Source: Bacteroidaceae bacterium (lineage in GTDB: Bacteria; Bacteroidota; Bacteroidia; Bacteroidales; Bacteroidaceae). From it: 64,000 bases of DNA. This document shows, one piece after another, positions 25,349 to 32,747 of the stretch. Position 1 is the stretch's first letter. Every line of letters starts with the position of its first letter. The stretch spans positions 1 through 64,000 of the forward strand of contig JAFZWM010000029.1 of the NCBI GenBank assembly GCA_017617315.1. Direction: 5' to 3'. The translations under genes were made by a program, and so were the position numbers. Under the pieces are notes generated by a model. That model searched no databases and was not told the DNA's origin. It saw nothing but the letters and a program-made list of their open reading frames with translations.

Positions 25349-26203
25349 ATGAGAAAAGTCTTTGTTTCTATAATGTTAATGATGACCTTCTGTGCCGCAA
25401 AAGCACAGAAGGTTGTGTATGAAAAGAGCGATAGCGTAAAGGTTGTAACCTACTTGCAGGAGGCCGCCAAGCTGGGCAAGAACGAGAACAGGATGATGTT
25501 CTTTGCCAAGAAGTTCCTCGGCGTTCCGTATGTGGGGGCAACGCTCGAGAAGCCGATAGGCGAGGAGCAGCTTGTGGTAAACCTGCGCGAGCTTGACTGC
25601 ACCACGTTTGTAGAGACCGTTGCAGCCCTTAAGATTGCCGACCAGCGCAACGAGCGCACCTTTGCCGGCTTCTGCAAGGCCTTGAAGCAGCTTCGCTATC
25701 GCGGAGGCGAGATTAACGGATACGAGTCGCGCCTGCATTACTTCTGCCTGTGGACGGCCGACAACGAGAAGATGGGACTTGTTGAGGACGTGCTCGCCAA
25801 GAATCCGAAAGAGTGCGTTACCCAGACGGTTAACATCAACTACATGACAACCTATCCCGAGAAGTACCGCCAGCTGAAGGACAATCCCGAGCTGACAAAG
25901 AAGATAAAGCGATACGAGGACGAGTGCAACGGCACAAAGCTGAAGTACGTTCCAAAGGCTAAGTTCGGCTACGGCTACAAGCGTCTGTCGCAGATTCATA
26001 CGGGCGACATCCTCGGCATCGTTACCAAGAAGAAGGGACTCGACACAACGCACTTGGGCATTGCCGTATGGCAGAACGGCCGTCTGCACCTGCTCAACGC
26101 CTCGTCGGTATACAAGAAGGTGGTGCTCGATAGCGAGACCCTTGCAAAATACTCGTCAAAACATTCCTTGCAGATTGGAATACGCGCAATAAGAGTAAAA
26201 TAG
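25349..26203 (+). CDS. DUF1460 family, secreted N-acetylmuramoyl-L-alanine amidase-like protein
   Basis: A 284-residue protein with a signal peptide (ending CAAKAQ). The DUF1460 domain, an NlpC/P60-related papain fold, has the catalytic Cys in RELDCTTFVETVAAL and the catalytic His in DTTHLGIAVWQNGRLHLL, with LHYFCLWTADN in between. Family members cut peptidoglycan fragments. It follows riboflavin synthase by 6 bp, apparently as an operon of convenience. It ends with a compact C-terminal region SLQIGIRAIRVK. Confidence 0.88.
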   Translation: MRKVFVSIMLMMTFCAAKAQKVVYEKSDSVKVVTYLQEAAKLGKNENRMMFFAKKFLGVPYVGATLEKPIGEEQLVVNLRELDCTTFVETVAALKIADQRNERTFAGFCKALKQLRYRGGEINGYESRLHYFCLWTADNEKMGLVEDVLAKNPKECVTQTVNINYMTTYPEKYRQLKDNPELTKKIKRYEDECNGTKLKYVPKAKFGYGYKRLSQIHTGDILGIVTKKKGLDTTHLGIAVWQNGRLHLLNASSVYKKVVLDSETLAKYSSKHSLQIGIRAIRVK

Positions 26204-26366
26204 TATAACTTAGTGTGCGTAAACGACTAACATAAATCAAAAAAACGTATTTTTTAATCACTTATTAGTAATATTTGGTTTCTCAGTTGAGTAAATTTTA
26301 TTATTTTTGCAACCGTAAAAAAGTTTTTGGTAGAAAGAATAATGGTAAAATTAAAATTGGGTGAAC

Positions 26367-26732
26367 ATGAGAAATGCGTTTATTTTATGTCTGCTGTTTT
26401 TATTTTCCATGACATTAGATATGCAAGCTGGCGATAATGCTCGAAAAGAAGTCCAAATGGGAGTTTTTACATTTAAACAACACGACTCTTCTCTGGAAAT
26501 CTACAAATTCAAGGATAACGACCAGTTCTCGCACATCGAGTTCAAGGGAAAAAACAAGATGATGAACTCAGCAATCTACAAGGCCGACGACTCTCAGGAG
26601 GGAGTGCTGAAGCTTTGGGCCAAGGAAGAAGGTTCCGAATTTATGTGGGAGATTGTTTGGGACAAGCAAGTAATTACTCTGTACGAGTATGTTGATGGTG
26701 TTGAAAAAAGCAAGGAAAAGTATAAGTTTTAA
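26367..26732 (+). CDS. Small secreted protein of unknown function
   Basis: A 121-residue protein with a signal peptide (MRNAFILCLLFLFSMTLDMQ, cut near AGD) and a beta-rich, charged mature part (EIYKFKDNDQFSHIEFKG; FMWEIVWDKQVITLYEYVD). The ATG at 26367 is preferred over a GTG two codons upstream. No family is recognised. A TATTTTTG -7 box at 26302-26309 could drive it, and a good terminator follows. Confidence 0.65.
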   Translation: MRNAFILCLLFLFSMTLDMQAGDNARKEVQMGVFTFKQHDSSLEIYKFKDNDQFSHIEFKGKNKMMNSAIYKADDSQEGVLKLWAKEEGSEFMWEIVWDKQVITLYEYVDGVEKSKEKYKF

Positions 26733-26734
26733 GA

Positions 26735-26771
26735 AGAATGACATCTGTTGAAAACGGATGTCATTCTTTTT
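26735..26771 (+). terminator. Terminator after the small secreted protein
   Basis: An 11-bp stem (AGAATGACATC at 26735-26745 with GATGTCATTCT at 26757-26767) is followed by TTTT and lies directly behind the stop codon. Confidence 0.85.
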
Positions 26772-26775
26772 GTTT

Positions 26776-26880
26776 CAAGTGTGCAACGCCCCCGGATGCA
26801 CAAACATGCTGCCGATGTGCATTTTTTCCATGTTTTGTTGCGCACTTGTTTTGCTAGTGTGCAAAGACTGAAAACTTTGC
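26776..26880. other. Structured intergenic segment
   Basis: CAAGTGTGCAAC (26776-26787) pairs with GTTGCGCACTTG (26837-26848) with one G-T pair, and an inner ATGCAC/GTGCAT stem lies within. A further hairpin GCAAAG/CTTTGC ends at 26880. There is no coding frame. It may be a small RNA, a double terminator or a mobile hairpin. Confidence 0.4.
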
Positions 26881-26986
26881 GTATTTTTATGGTTTTTTGT
26901 ATGGCACGACTGAAAATAGTTTTATAATTTTGTGTCCCGAAAGACAAAAAACGTGTCTTTCTGCATTAAAATGAGAACTAAAAAAG

Positions 26987-27026
26987 GCAGACAGGCGGCT
27001 TGTTGAAGTCCGCTTTTTCAGTCTGC
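26987..27026 (+). promoter_or_regulatory. Leader hairpin of the acyl-CoA synthetase mRNA
   Basis: GCAGAC (26987-26992) pairs with GTCTGC (27021-27026), enclosing a second stem GCGG-CTT/AAG-CCGC. It lies between a TAATTTTG -7-like box (26925-26932) and the ATG at 27039, so it would form in the 5' leader and end 12 bp before the start. Confidence 0.4.
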
Positions 27027-27038
27027 GAAAACATAAAA

Positions 27039-28712
27039 ATGATAGAACAATACTTAAATAAGACAGATTTTCGTTCGTATAACGACTTTATGAAGCATTT
27101 CAAGTTGAACGTACCGGAAAACTTCAACTTTGGATATGACGTTGTTGACGAGTGGGCAAGGATTCAGCCCGAAAAGAAAGCCATTCTATGGGCAGACGAC
27201 TATGGCAACGAAAAGACTGTTACTTACCGCCAGTTCAAGGAATATTCGGACAAGGCCGCAAGCTATCTGCAAAGCCTCGGGATAGGCAAGGGCGACTGCG
27301 TGATGCTTATAATGAAGCGTCATATAGAGTGGTGGTATTGCATGATAGCCCTCCACAAGCTGGGCGCGATAGCCATTCCGGCCTCTTTCCTGCTAAAGGG
27401 CAAGGACATTATATACAGATGCGAGACTGCCAACATTAAGGCGATAATAACCTGTCAGGACGACGTAATAATGGAGAGCGTAGACGAGGCCTGCTGCCAT
27501 CTGAAGGAGAAGGGCACGGAGGTTAAGAAGATATGCGCCTTCGACAACGACATACGCCGTATGGGCTGGCTCGACTTCTGGGCGGGGCTTGATGCGGCAG
27601 CACCTTTCAGCCGCGTTGAGGGCATAGGCAACGACGACAGCATGCTGCTTTACTTTACGAGCGGCACGACGGGACAGCCAAAGGGTGTTGTTCACGACTA
27701 CAAATATCCTTTGTGCCATGTGCTTACGGGCCGATACTGGCTCAACCTGCACGAGGAGTCTCTGCACCTTACGCTTTGCGATACAGGCTGGATGATGGCG
27801 GCATGGGGACAGTTCTACAGTCTGATACTTGCCGGAGCGTGCATCTTTGTCTACGCTCTGGAAGGCAAGTTCTGCGCCGCCCGACTGCTTGAGACGATAC
27901 AGAAATACAAGATTACCTCGTTCTTTGCTCCGCCAACCGTATACCGCATGATGCTGAAGGAGGGACTTGAGAAGTACGACCTCTCGTCGCTCGAATACTG
28001 CACAACGGCAGGCGAGGCTCTCTATCCAAAGATTTTCGACGACTGGAAGAGGCTTACGGGCATAAGGCTGATGGAGTGCTTCGGGCAGACGGAGACGCCG
28101 CTAATGGTGGGCTCTTATCCGTGGATTGACGCGCGCCCGGGAACGATGGGGCTGCCTAACCCTATGGTTGATGTAGACGTGGTGGACGACGAGGGCAACT
28201 CGTGCGCCCCTAACGTTAAGGGTCATCTGGTTATATACCTGCGCAACGGCAAGAAGCCTATCGGACTGTTTAAGGAGTATTACGGCGAGCCTGAGCTTAC
28301 GGCACACAAGTTCTCGGGCAGATACTACGACACGGGCGACATGGCCTATCGCGACGAGCTGGGCTACTACTGGTATGAGAGCCGTGCCGACGATGTGATA
28401 AAGACTTCGGGCTACCGCGTAGGTCCGTTTGAGGTTGAGTCGGTATTGATGCAGCACCCGGCCGTAGCCGAATGTGCCATAACGGGTGTGCCCGACGATA
28501 TAAGGGGACAGCTGATAAAGGCGACAATAGTGCTTTCTGCCAAATATCGCGACAAGGCTGGCGACGATCTTGTAAAGGAGATTCAGGCGTTTGTAAAGAG
28601 CAGGACTGCTCCGTACAAGTATCCGAGAATTGTTGAGTTTGTGGCCGAACTGCCAAAGACGGTAAACGGCAAGATTCGACGGGTTGCCATTCGCGAGGAG
28701 AGTGTAAAATGA
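27039..28712 (+). CDS. Acyl-CoA synthetase (AMP-forming, medium-chain ACSM-like)
   Basis: A 557-residue adenylate-forming enzyme. The ATG at 27039 is preferred over a TTG 39 bp upstream, which lies inside the leader hairpin. Core motifs are in order: LLYFTSGTTGQPKGVVHDY (ATP binding), TTAGEALYP, ECFGQTETPL, the hinge YYDTGDMAYRDELGYYWYESR followed by ADDVIKTSGYRVGPFEVE, and the C-terminal catalytic Lys in PKTVNGKIRR. It activates a carboxylic acid, most like medium-chain or propionate/isobutyrate-type substrates, to the CoA ester. It stands alone between its own leader and terminator. Confidence 0.9.
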   Translation: MIEQYLNKTDFRSYNDFMKHFKLNVPENFNFGYDVVDEWARIQPEKKAILWADDYGNEKTVTYRQFKEYSDKAASYLQSLGIGKGDCVMLIMKRHIEWWYCMIALHKLGAIAIPASFLLKGKDIIYRCETANIKAIITCQDDVIMESVDEACCHLKEKGTEVKKICAFDNDIRRMGWLDFWAGLDAAAPFSRVEGIGNDDSMLLYFTSGTTGQPKGVVHDYKYPLCHVLTGRYWLNLHEESLHLTLCDTGWMMAAWGQFYSLILAGACIFVYALEGKFCAARLLETIQKYKITSFFAPPTVYRMMLKEGLEKYDLSSLEYCTTAGEALYPKIFDDWKRLTGIRLMECFGQTETPLMVGSYPWIDARPGTMGLPNPMVDVDVVDDEGNSCAPNVKGHLVIYLRNGKKPIGLFKEYYGEPELTAHKFSGRYYDTGDMAYRDELGYYWYESRADDVIKTSGYRVGPFEVESVLMQHPAVAECAITGVPDDIRGQLIKATIVLSAKYRDKAGDDLVKEIQAFVKSRTAPYKYPRIVEFVAELPKTVNGKIRRVAIREESVK

Positions 28713-28730
28713 TTGTAAGTTTGTAGATGT

Positions 28731-28902
28731 GTGGAGATTGCAAATCTCTACAAGCCAAAAAGATACAAGTCCGCAAGGCTTCATGATGAGGAGGCTTTGC
28801 GGATTTTTTTGTTTTTGGATTGCAAATCTTTACTGGCATATACATGCCCCAATTCTGTTTTAATTGCGTGAATGTGTGGGGAATTTGCAATTCTCCACAA
28901 GC
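28731..28902. repeat. Small hairpin-type repeats, two or three copies
   Basis: GTGGAGATTGCAAATCTCTACAAGC-like sequence (28731-28755) recurs in altered form at 28876-28902 (GGGGAATTTGCAATTCTCCA, then CAAGC), with a shorter part at 28817-28834 and a further copy at 41204-41230. Each is nearly palindromic around TTGCAA. Confidence 0.5.
28770..28811 (+). terminator. Terminator after the acyl-CoA synthetase
   Basis: TCCGCAAGGCTT pairs with GAGGCTTTGCGGA around a short loop and is followed by seven T. It closes the core region before the accessory island. Confidence 0.75.
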
Positions 28903-28932
28903 AAATTGCGTTACATATCCCAGAGGGCAGGG

Positions 28933-29388
28933 TTAGTTTGGTATTTTGTACATTGAACGATAATAAAGTTTTGTTTCAATTTCTGTATAACAATTAGTGA
29001 AAATAATAATGGTATCATTGTGCTTGTCAAAACTTAAACCATGATAATATGTTGGCTCAAATCTAAATTGCTCAGATGGACGGTATAGAGAATCTGTATA
29101 GTTCACGTCATCTGGTAATGTTATTGACATACTAAGAGATGAACAAGATCTCGGAATAATATAATTATAGCTCCACTCAAATTTATGAGAGTAAACTAAT
29201 AGATTTTTCTTGTCGTATATCTTCTATTCACCCTTTCCTTCGGGATATAGCCATATAGTATCGCGATGATTATTGTAGTTATTCGTGTAAATACCATACA
29301 ACTCGCTTTCTGGTATGCCAGAAAAGAAAAGAAGGTAGATAAGTATTATGCTACCAATTAGTATGTATATTTTATTTTTAACTGTCAT
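28933..29388 (-). pseudogene. Unknown membrane-anchored protein, broken by an in-frame TAG
   Basis: Reading leftward from an ATG at 29388 gives MTVKNKIYILIGSIILIYLL (one N-terminal membrane helix), a short body ending LYPEGKGE, then TAG at 29224-29226. The same frame then goes on without another stop for 97 codons (KIYDKKNLLVYSHKFEW ... ETKLYYRSMYKIPN) to 28933. One base change would restore a 151-residue protein, so a point nonsense mutation is the simplest reading. No family is recognised. It lies at the edge of the accessory island next to an IS remnant and has low G+C. Confidence 0.65.
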
Positions 29389-29443
29389 ATATTGTAATTC
29401 TGTTTTTGAAGTTATGCAATATGTATTGCTTTGCTTCTATTCT

Positions 29444-29805
29444 ATACGCCAGTTCGGGATAAGAAAAGGCCATAAAAAATGGTAATCGCGCTAATTATTT
29501 GTATCTTTATATCTGTAAACAAACAAGTTACAAAACAAAAAACGATGATTACCAATGACAAAATTACAGAAATTTTCTGTATTATCGACGAGTTTGACAA
29601 AAATTTGAACGAAGAATTGAGGAATAACCTCCGTTTGCCATCTCAACACAGTAGCGGAAAACGCCGCAGAAACATCTCGTACATGGACTTAAGGCGAACA
29701 TGAAGAACAAACTCATGTCGGTTGAAGAAAAGATTATGCTCAGGAAAAGATATATCATCGAGTGCATTAACGAGCTGCTTAAAAGCAAGGCTAATCTTGT
29801 GCATT
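29444..29805 (+). mobile_element. IS982 remnant, internally deleted and truncated on the right
   Basis: It begins with the 19-bp left terminal repeat ATACGCCAGTTCGGGATAA (29444-29462). The transposase start (ATG 29544, MITNDKITEIFCIIDEFDKN) follows, and then a jump from GKRRRN straight to ISYMDLRRT at about 29672. The 3' part MKNKLMSVEEKIMLRKRY runs on from 29700 and breaks off after GTGCATT at 29805. The junction before YMD is the same as in the copy at the left end of the window, so this copy descends from one that already had that deletion. No right terminal repeat is left. Confidence 0.85.
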
Positions 29806-29914
29806 ATTTTGGGTATGCAAGTGTTTTTGGGGTGAAAGATGCTGCGTGTGGCTTGGAAAATGAAAAGCGACGGTACATGCGCCGCTGGGGTGATGTGCCG
29901 CCGCTTGGGGTGAG

Positions 29915-30274
29915 TTATGTGCGCCTGAAGACGAGTACCAGTATTATGACTGCCATGACTGCGGGCAGGAGGGTGGACTGGCGTGATGCCTTTGCTGGCG
30001 AGGGGGCTGTGCGGACTACCGTAACCGTATCGTGCTGCACCTTGTTGAGGCTCTCCCTTCCGGCGGCATAGACGATGGTGTGCGACTTTTCGCGCTGGCG
30101 TGTGCCGCTGTCGGTCTTTATGATAAGTACGGAGTCGGTACGGCGGACGATGACGTGCTGCTGTATGGTGTCGTGTACCATGATGGTTTGCGCCTTGGCG
30201 GTGGTGTGCCTTATGGTGCGGCACGAGGCGAGGAACGGCAGCAGGGGGACGATGAGGAGTAGCGGGCGGTTCAT
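29915..30274 (-). CDS. Small lipoprotein with C-terminal membrane anchor (spanin-like)
   Basis: A 119-residue protein. The start at 30274 opens a lipobox signal (MNRPLLLIVPLLPFLASCRT). A polar, likely coiled region (DTIQQHVIVRRTDSVLIIKT) follows, and a hydrophobic segment close to the C-terminus (STLLPAVMAVIILVLVFRRT). The ATG overlaps the stop of the DUF5675 gene (ATGA). A lipoprotein that can touch both membranes beside holin-like and DUF5675 genes suggests a unimolecular spanin of a phage lysis cassette; this is inference from layout, not homology. Confidence 0.55.
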   Translation of the reverse strand: MNRPLLLIVPLLPFLASCRTIRHTTAKAQTIMVHDTIQQHVIVRRTDSVLIIKTDSGTRQREKSHTIVYAAGRESLNKVQHDTVTVVRTAPSPAKASRQSTLLPAVMAVIILVLVFRRT

Positions 30275-30702
30275 CTTATCTGTATGGTAACGGGTTCGTC
30301 GCGGCTTATGGCCTGTTGTATGAGGGGCATTACCCTTGCGCAGGCTGCGCGGCTGTTGAGCACCATTCCCACCGCCTTGTTCTCGCCAAGGATGATGCAT
30401 CCGAGGGTGTCGGCCGCCGTGTTGCCGGCGTGCATGCGTATGCAGCTGAACATGGGCACGTTGTGTAGCTGCGGCAGGTACTTGCCGAAGCGCGGACTGA
30501 ATGTCCAGATTACTTTGTATGTGCCTGTGGGGATTGCCGTCTGTCCGTACACCTTGAGGCGTCGCAGAGTGTCGAGCGGCATGTCCTGGGCGAGTCCGCG
30601 GTCGCGGTCTTCGATGGTGTCGCACATGTATGTGCCGTTTATGCTCAGGCGTCCGATGGTGTAGCGTGGCTTGCGTGCCGTTCTTGTAAGGAGTATTTTC
30701 AT
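30271..30702 (-). CDS. DUF5675 family protein
   Basis: A 143-residue protein with the family pattern MKILLTRTARKPRYTIGRL, CDTIEDRDR, AIPTGTYKVIWTFSPRFG and CIRMHAGNTAADTLGCIILG. DUF5675 proteins are common in Bacteroidetes phages and accessory elements, and the central RMHAGN-DTLGCI region with its His and Cys resembles a peptidoglycan-active L,D-transpeptidase or peptidase site. Activity is unproven. It overlaps the downstream lipoprotein gene and is 20 bp behind the holin-like gene. Confidence 0.75.
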   Translation of the reverse strand: MKILLTRTARKPRYTIGRLSINGTYMCDTIEDRDRGLAQDMPLDTLRRLKVYGQTAIPTGTYKVIWTFSPRFGKYLPQLHNVPMFSCIRMHAGNTAADTLGCIILGENKAVGMVLNSRAACARVMPLIQQAISRDEPVTIQIR

Positions 30703-30722
30703 GTTCGTTTTGTTTTAAGGGG

Positions 30723-30962
30723 TTATCTGATGTTGTCGGGCTGTTGCGGAGGGGTGTCTACCTCGGCGGAGAAGTCGCCCTTGCGCAGCCTTATGTTCTT
30801 GCCTGCCTTTGCCATCTGGGGAATCTGCCCTATGAGGGCGAAGAGCAGGAGGAGTCCGACGGCGGTGAGCACGGATCCGTCGATGATGCCGACGGGAGGG
30901 ACGAAGAATCCTGCAACGATGAGTATGAGGCTGGCTATGAAGTTGAGGCGGAAGAGTGTCAT
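30723..30962 (-). CDS. Small membrane protein, holin-like
   Basis: A 79-residue protein with two hydrophobic segments (residues about 5-25 and 30-48: FIASLILIVAGFFVPPVG; VLTAVGLLLLFALIG) and a charged C-terminal tail. Size, topology and its place ahead of the DUF5675 gene fit a holin, but no sequence motif proves it. Confidence 0.55.
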   Translation of the reverse strand: MTLFRLNFIASLILIVAGFFVPPVGIIDGSVLTAVGLLLLFALIGQIPQMAKAGKNIRLRKGDFSAEVDTPPQQPDNIR

Positions 30963-31056
30963 GTGTTGCGAGTGTTACGGGGTTGGGTTAAAGTACAGAG
31001 GAAGGGGCCGGGTGTCAGCCCCGTTCCTCTGTAGGGCTGGAAAAAGATTCTCGGGT

Positions 31057-31425
31057 TCAGACTGCCGAAGGTGGCAGGGTGATGACGTTCTTGTCGTCCA
31101 TGTACTTGTAGAGCACCTGCGTGATGTTTGAGAAGTTGTAGACGTGCTTCAGCTTCTGCACCTGCTGGTATGCCTCGGTACCCTTGACTCCGTTGGCGGT
31201 GCTTGGCTTGTTGGCGTTGAGCCATGCGGTTGCAACGGCCTGACGCTTGGCGAACTTTGCCTGCTGCTCAATCTGCTTGTCGGTAGCCGGGCCTGTGTAA
31301 GGGTGCGAAATCTTGGCGATGCGTATGCGGTTGCTCGACCTGTTGGTGGCGAAGTAGATGTTTGAGTCTTTTCCGTACTTGCCGCTGATGCCCTTGATGA
31401 CATCGATAGGGGTTATTCTTGCCAT
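31057..31425 (-). CDS. Unknown 122-residue basic protein, first gene of the lysis-like cassette
   Basis: A basic protein beginning MARITPIDVIKGISGKYGKD, with FATNRSSNRIRIAKISHPY and a helical middle (EQQAKFAKRQAVATAWLNA), ending in LPPSAV. It has no signal or membrane segment. I cannot name a family; in Bacteroidales, relatives seem to sit in phage-like or accessory modules. It is preceded by a long C/A-rich leader, and the holin-like gene follows after 94 bp. Confidence 0.55.
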   Translation of the reverse strand: MARITPIDVIKGISGKYGKDSNIYFATNRSSNRIRIAKISHPYTGPATDKQIEQQAKFAKRQAVATAWLNANKPSTANGVKGTEAYQQVQKLKHVYNFSNITQVLYKYMDDKNVITLPPSAV

Positions 31426-31879
31426 AGTGTTTTCCTCTCCCCATCTGCCGTGGCAGATGTTTTGTATTCCGCGGAGGGGGTAGCGGGGATGGATGGTTAA
31501 TAATTCGGTTTGTTTGTGTTCCTGAATCCGTTTTGGCTTTGGGTTGCTTGGGCTTGTCTCTGCCTTGGCTGGGCTTGTTGGTTTGTTTTGTCTTGTTTTG
31601 TCTTGTTGTTCTTCCTTATGCCTTCGGGATTCGTTCGAGATGCGCGCCTTTCTCTTGGTTCACGATGCAAAGATATGGGGTTGTTTTTTGGCAGTCTGAC
31701 TTTGTGTGGGCTTGGCTGGCTTTATATGTGCTTAAATGTGCTTAAATGTGTTTGCGTGGTTGGGAGGCTTAGGAGATATTTGCTGTTCTTCATAGGTTAA
31801 GGCTATTCTATAAAACTCATTACATAGCTTGTCGAACTATGTGAAGTGAAAAGGAAAGGAGGAATAAAGGCTTTGATAA
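31426..31879. other. Long gene-free leader region with C/A-rich minus strand
   Basis: No coding frame is supported. A small hairpin (CATCTGCC/GGCAGATG, about 31443-31460) lies next to the 31425 gene. From about 31500 to 31620 the minus strand is a nearly G-free run of CAAGACAAAACAAG-like words, which would give an unstructured mRNA leader. A minus-strand -7-like box (TATCTTTG, 31675-31668) lies beyond it. Confidence 0.5.
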
Positions 31880-31911
31880 TTTGGAGCTATGAAAAATAAA
31901 TGTTACTTTTG
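31880..31911 (+). promoter_or_regulatory. Promoter of the restriction-modification operon
   Basis: TTTG at 31880-31883 and TACTTTTG at 31904-31911 with a 20-bp gap are a good match to the Bacteroidetes consensus. Transcription would begin about 31918 and leave a leader of about 100 nt. Confidence 0.65.
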
Positions 31912-32016
31912 CGCGAAAACCAAGAATGATAGTGATCATTATTGTTTGCACTTGAACATAATGAGGGTCATCATCTATGTTGGAAGAAAAAGTTGGTCAA
32001 AACAATAAAAATTGAT

Positions 32017-32742
32017 ATGCAGATGATAAAAGAGCAACAGAAAGTGGCTATAATAAATAGTGGAAAGGAATATTTTCGATCTACTATTATCCCGAATCAT
32101 TTGAAGAATCTGAAAAAACTGCAACTGAGCAGTTTTAACATAAATCCGTTTTTGATAAATTACCTTGCTGCATTCCTTTGTGGCAATACCGACCCTGAAA
32201 GTCTAGCAAAGGCTCTTGTATATCCACGCATTCTTGGCACAAGTCTGAATACGAGTTTCGGACAGAATATTCAGGTTTTTATTTCACAGCTGCAGGAAGT
32301 TGTTGGAGGTGCATCTGGAATTGACGGTATTGATATTGAATTTGTTGATGCGCTTGATGGCAGACGCAAATATTGCCAATGCAAGGCTGGTCCGCAGACT
32401 ATCAACAAAGATGACATTGCAACAATTCTCGGACATTTCAAATATCTTATGAATAAGTCTCGACTTGATAGGATGGGACTGCAATTTGACGATTTGATTG
32501 TGGGAGTTCTATATGGAGAAACCGAGAATCTTTCTGCTTTCTACAAAGCTATAGATTCGCATTATCCTGTAATGTGTGGTGCTGTATTTTGGGAACGTTT
32601 GACTGGCGACAGGAATTTCTACAACCGACTCGCGAAGGCATTTGGCGAGGTTGTTGAGGAAGATGGTATAGACGGAAGTGCGCTCATTCTGGAAAAAGTG
32701 AACGAAATTGCTAATGAAATTAGATTAAAGGGCGGTTTGTAA
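32017..32742 (+). CDS. Type II restriction endonuclease, PmeII-like
   Basis: A 241-residue protein. The first ATG in frame is 32017 (MQMIKEQQKVAI); only a TTG start would extend it upstream. The sequence NLKKLQLSSFNINPFLINYL is typical of the PmeII-type endonuclease family. A nuclease core follows with the acidic DGIDIEFVDALDGRR and KYCQCKAGPQTINKDDI, a variant PD-(D/E)xK site in which the last part reads QxK. It precedes its methylase by 5 bp. Expression must be balanced so that the methylase keeps up, which makes the DNA-binding domain on that methylase interesting. Confidence 0.8.
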   Translation: MQMIKEQQKVAIINSGKEYFRSTIIPNHLKNLKKLQLSSFNINPFLINYLAAFLCGNTDPESLAKALVYPRILGTSLNTSFGQNIQVFISQLQEVVGGASGIDGIDIEFVDALDGRRKYCQCKAGPQTINKDDIATILGHFKYLMNKSRLDRMGLQFDDLIVGVLYGETENLSAFYKAIDSHYPVMCGAVFWERLTGDRNFYNRLAKAFGEVVEEDGIDGSALILEKVNEIANEIRLKGGL

Positions 32743-32747
32743 TTATC

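Noticed and set aside
29643-30224. A 193-codon His/Arg/Pro-rich frame on the minus strand across the IS border
   Set aside because: It mixes IS-derived antisense and the antisense register of the lipoprotein gene; composition is that of a shadow frame.
31942-32016. A longer N-terminus of the restriction enzyme from a TTG at 31942
   Set aside because: The extra residues (MFALEHNEGHH...) do not resemble the family start, and the first ATG in frame at 32017 gives a normal beginning.
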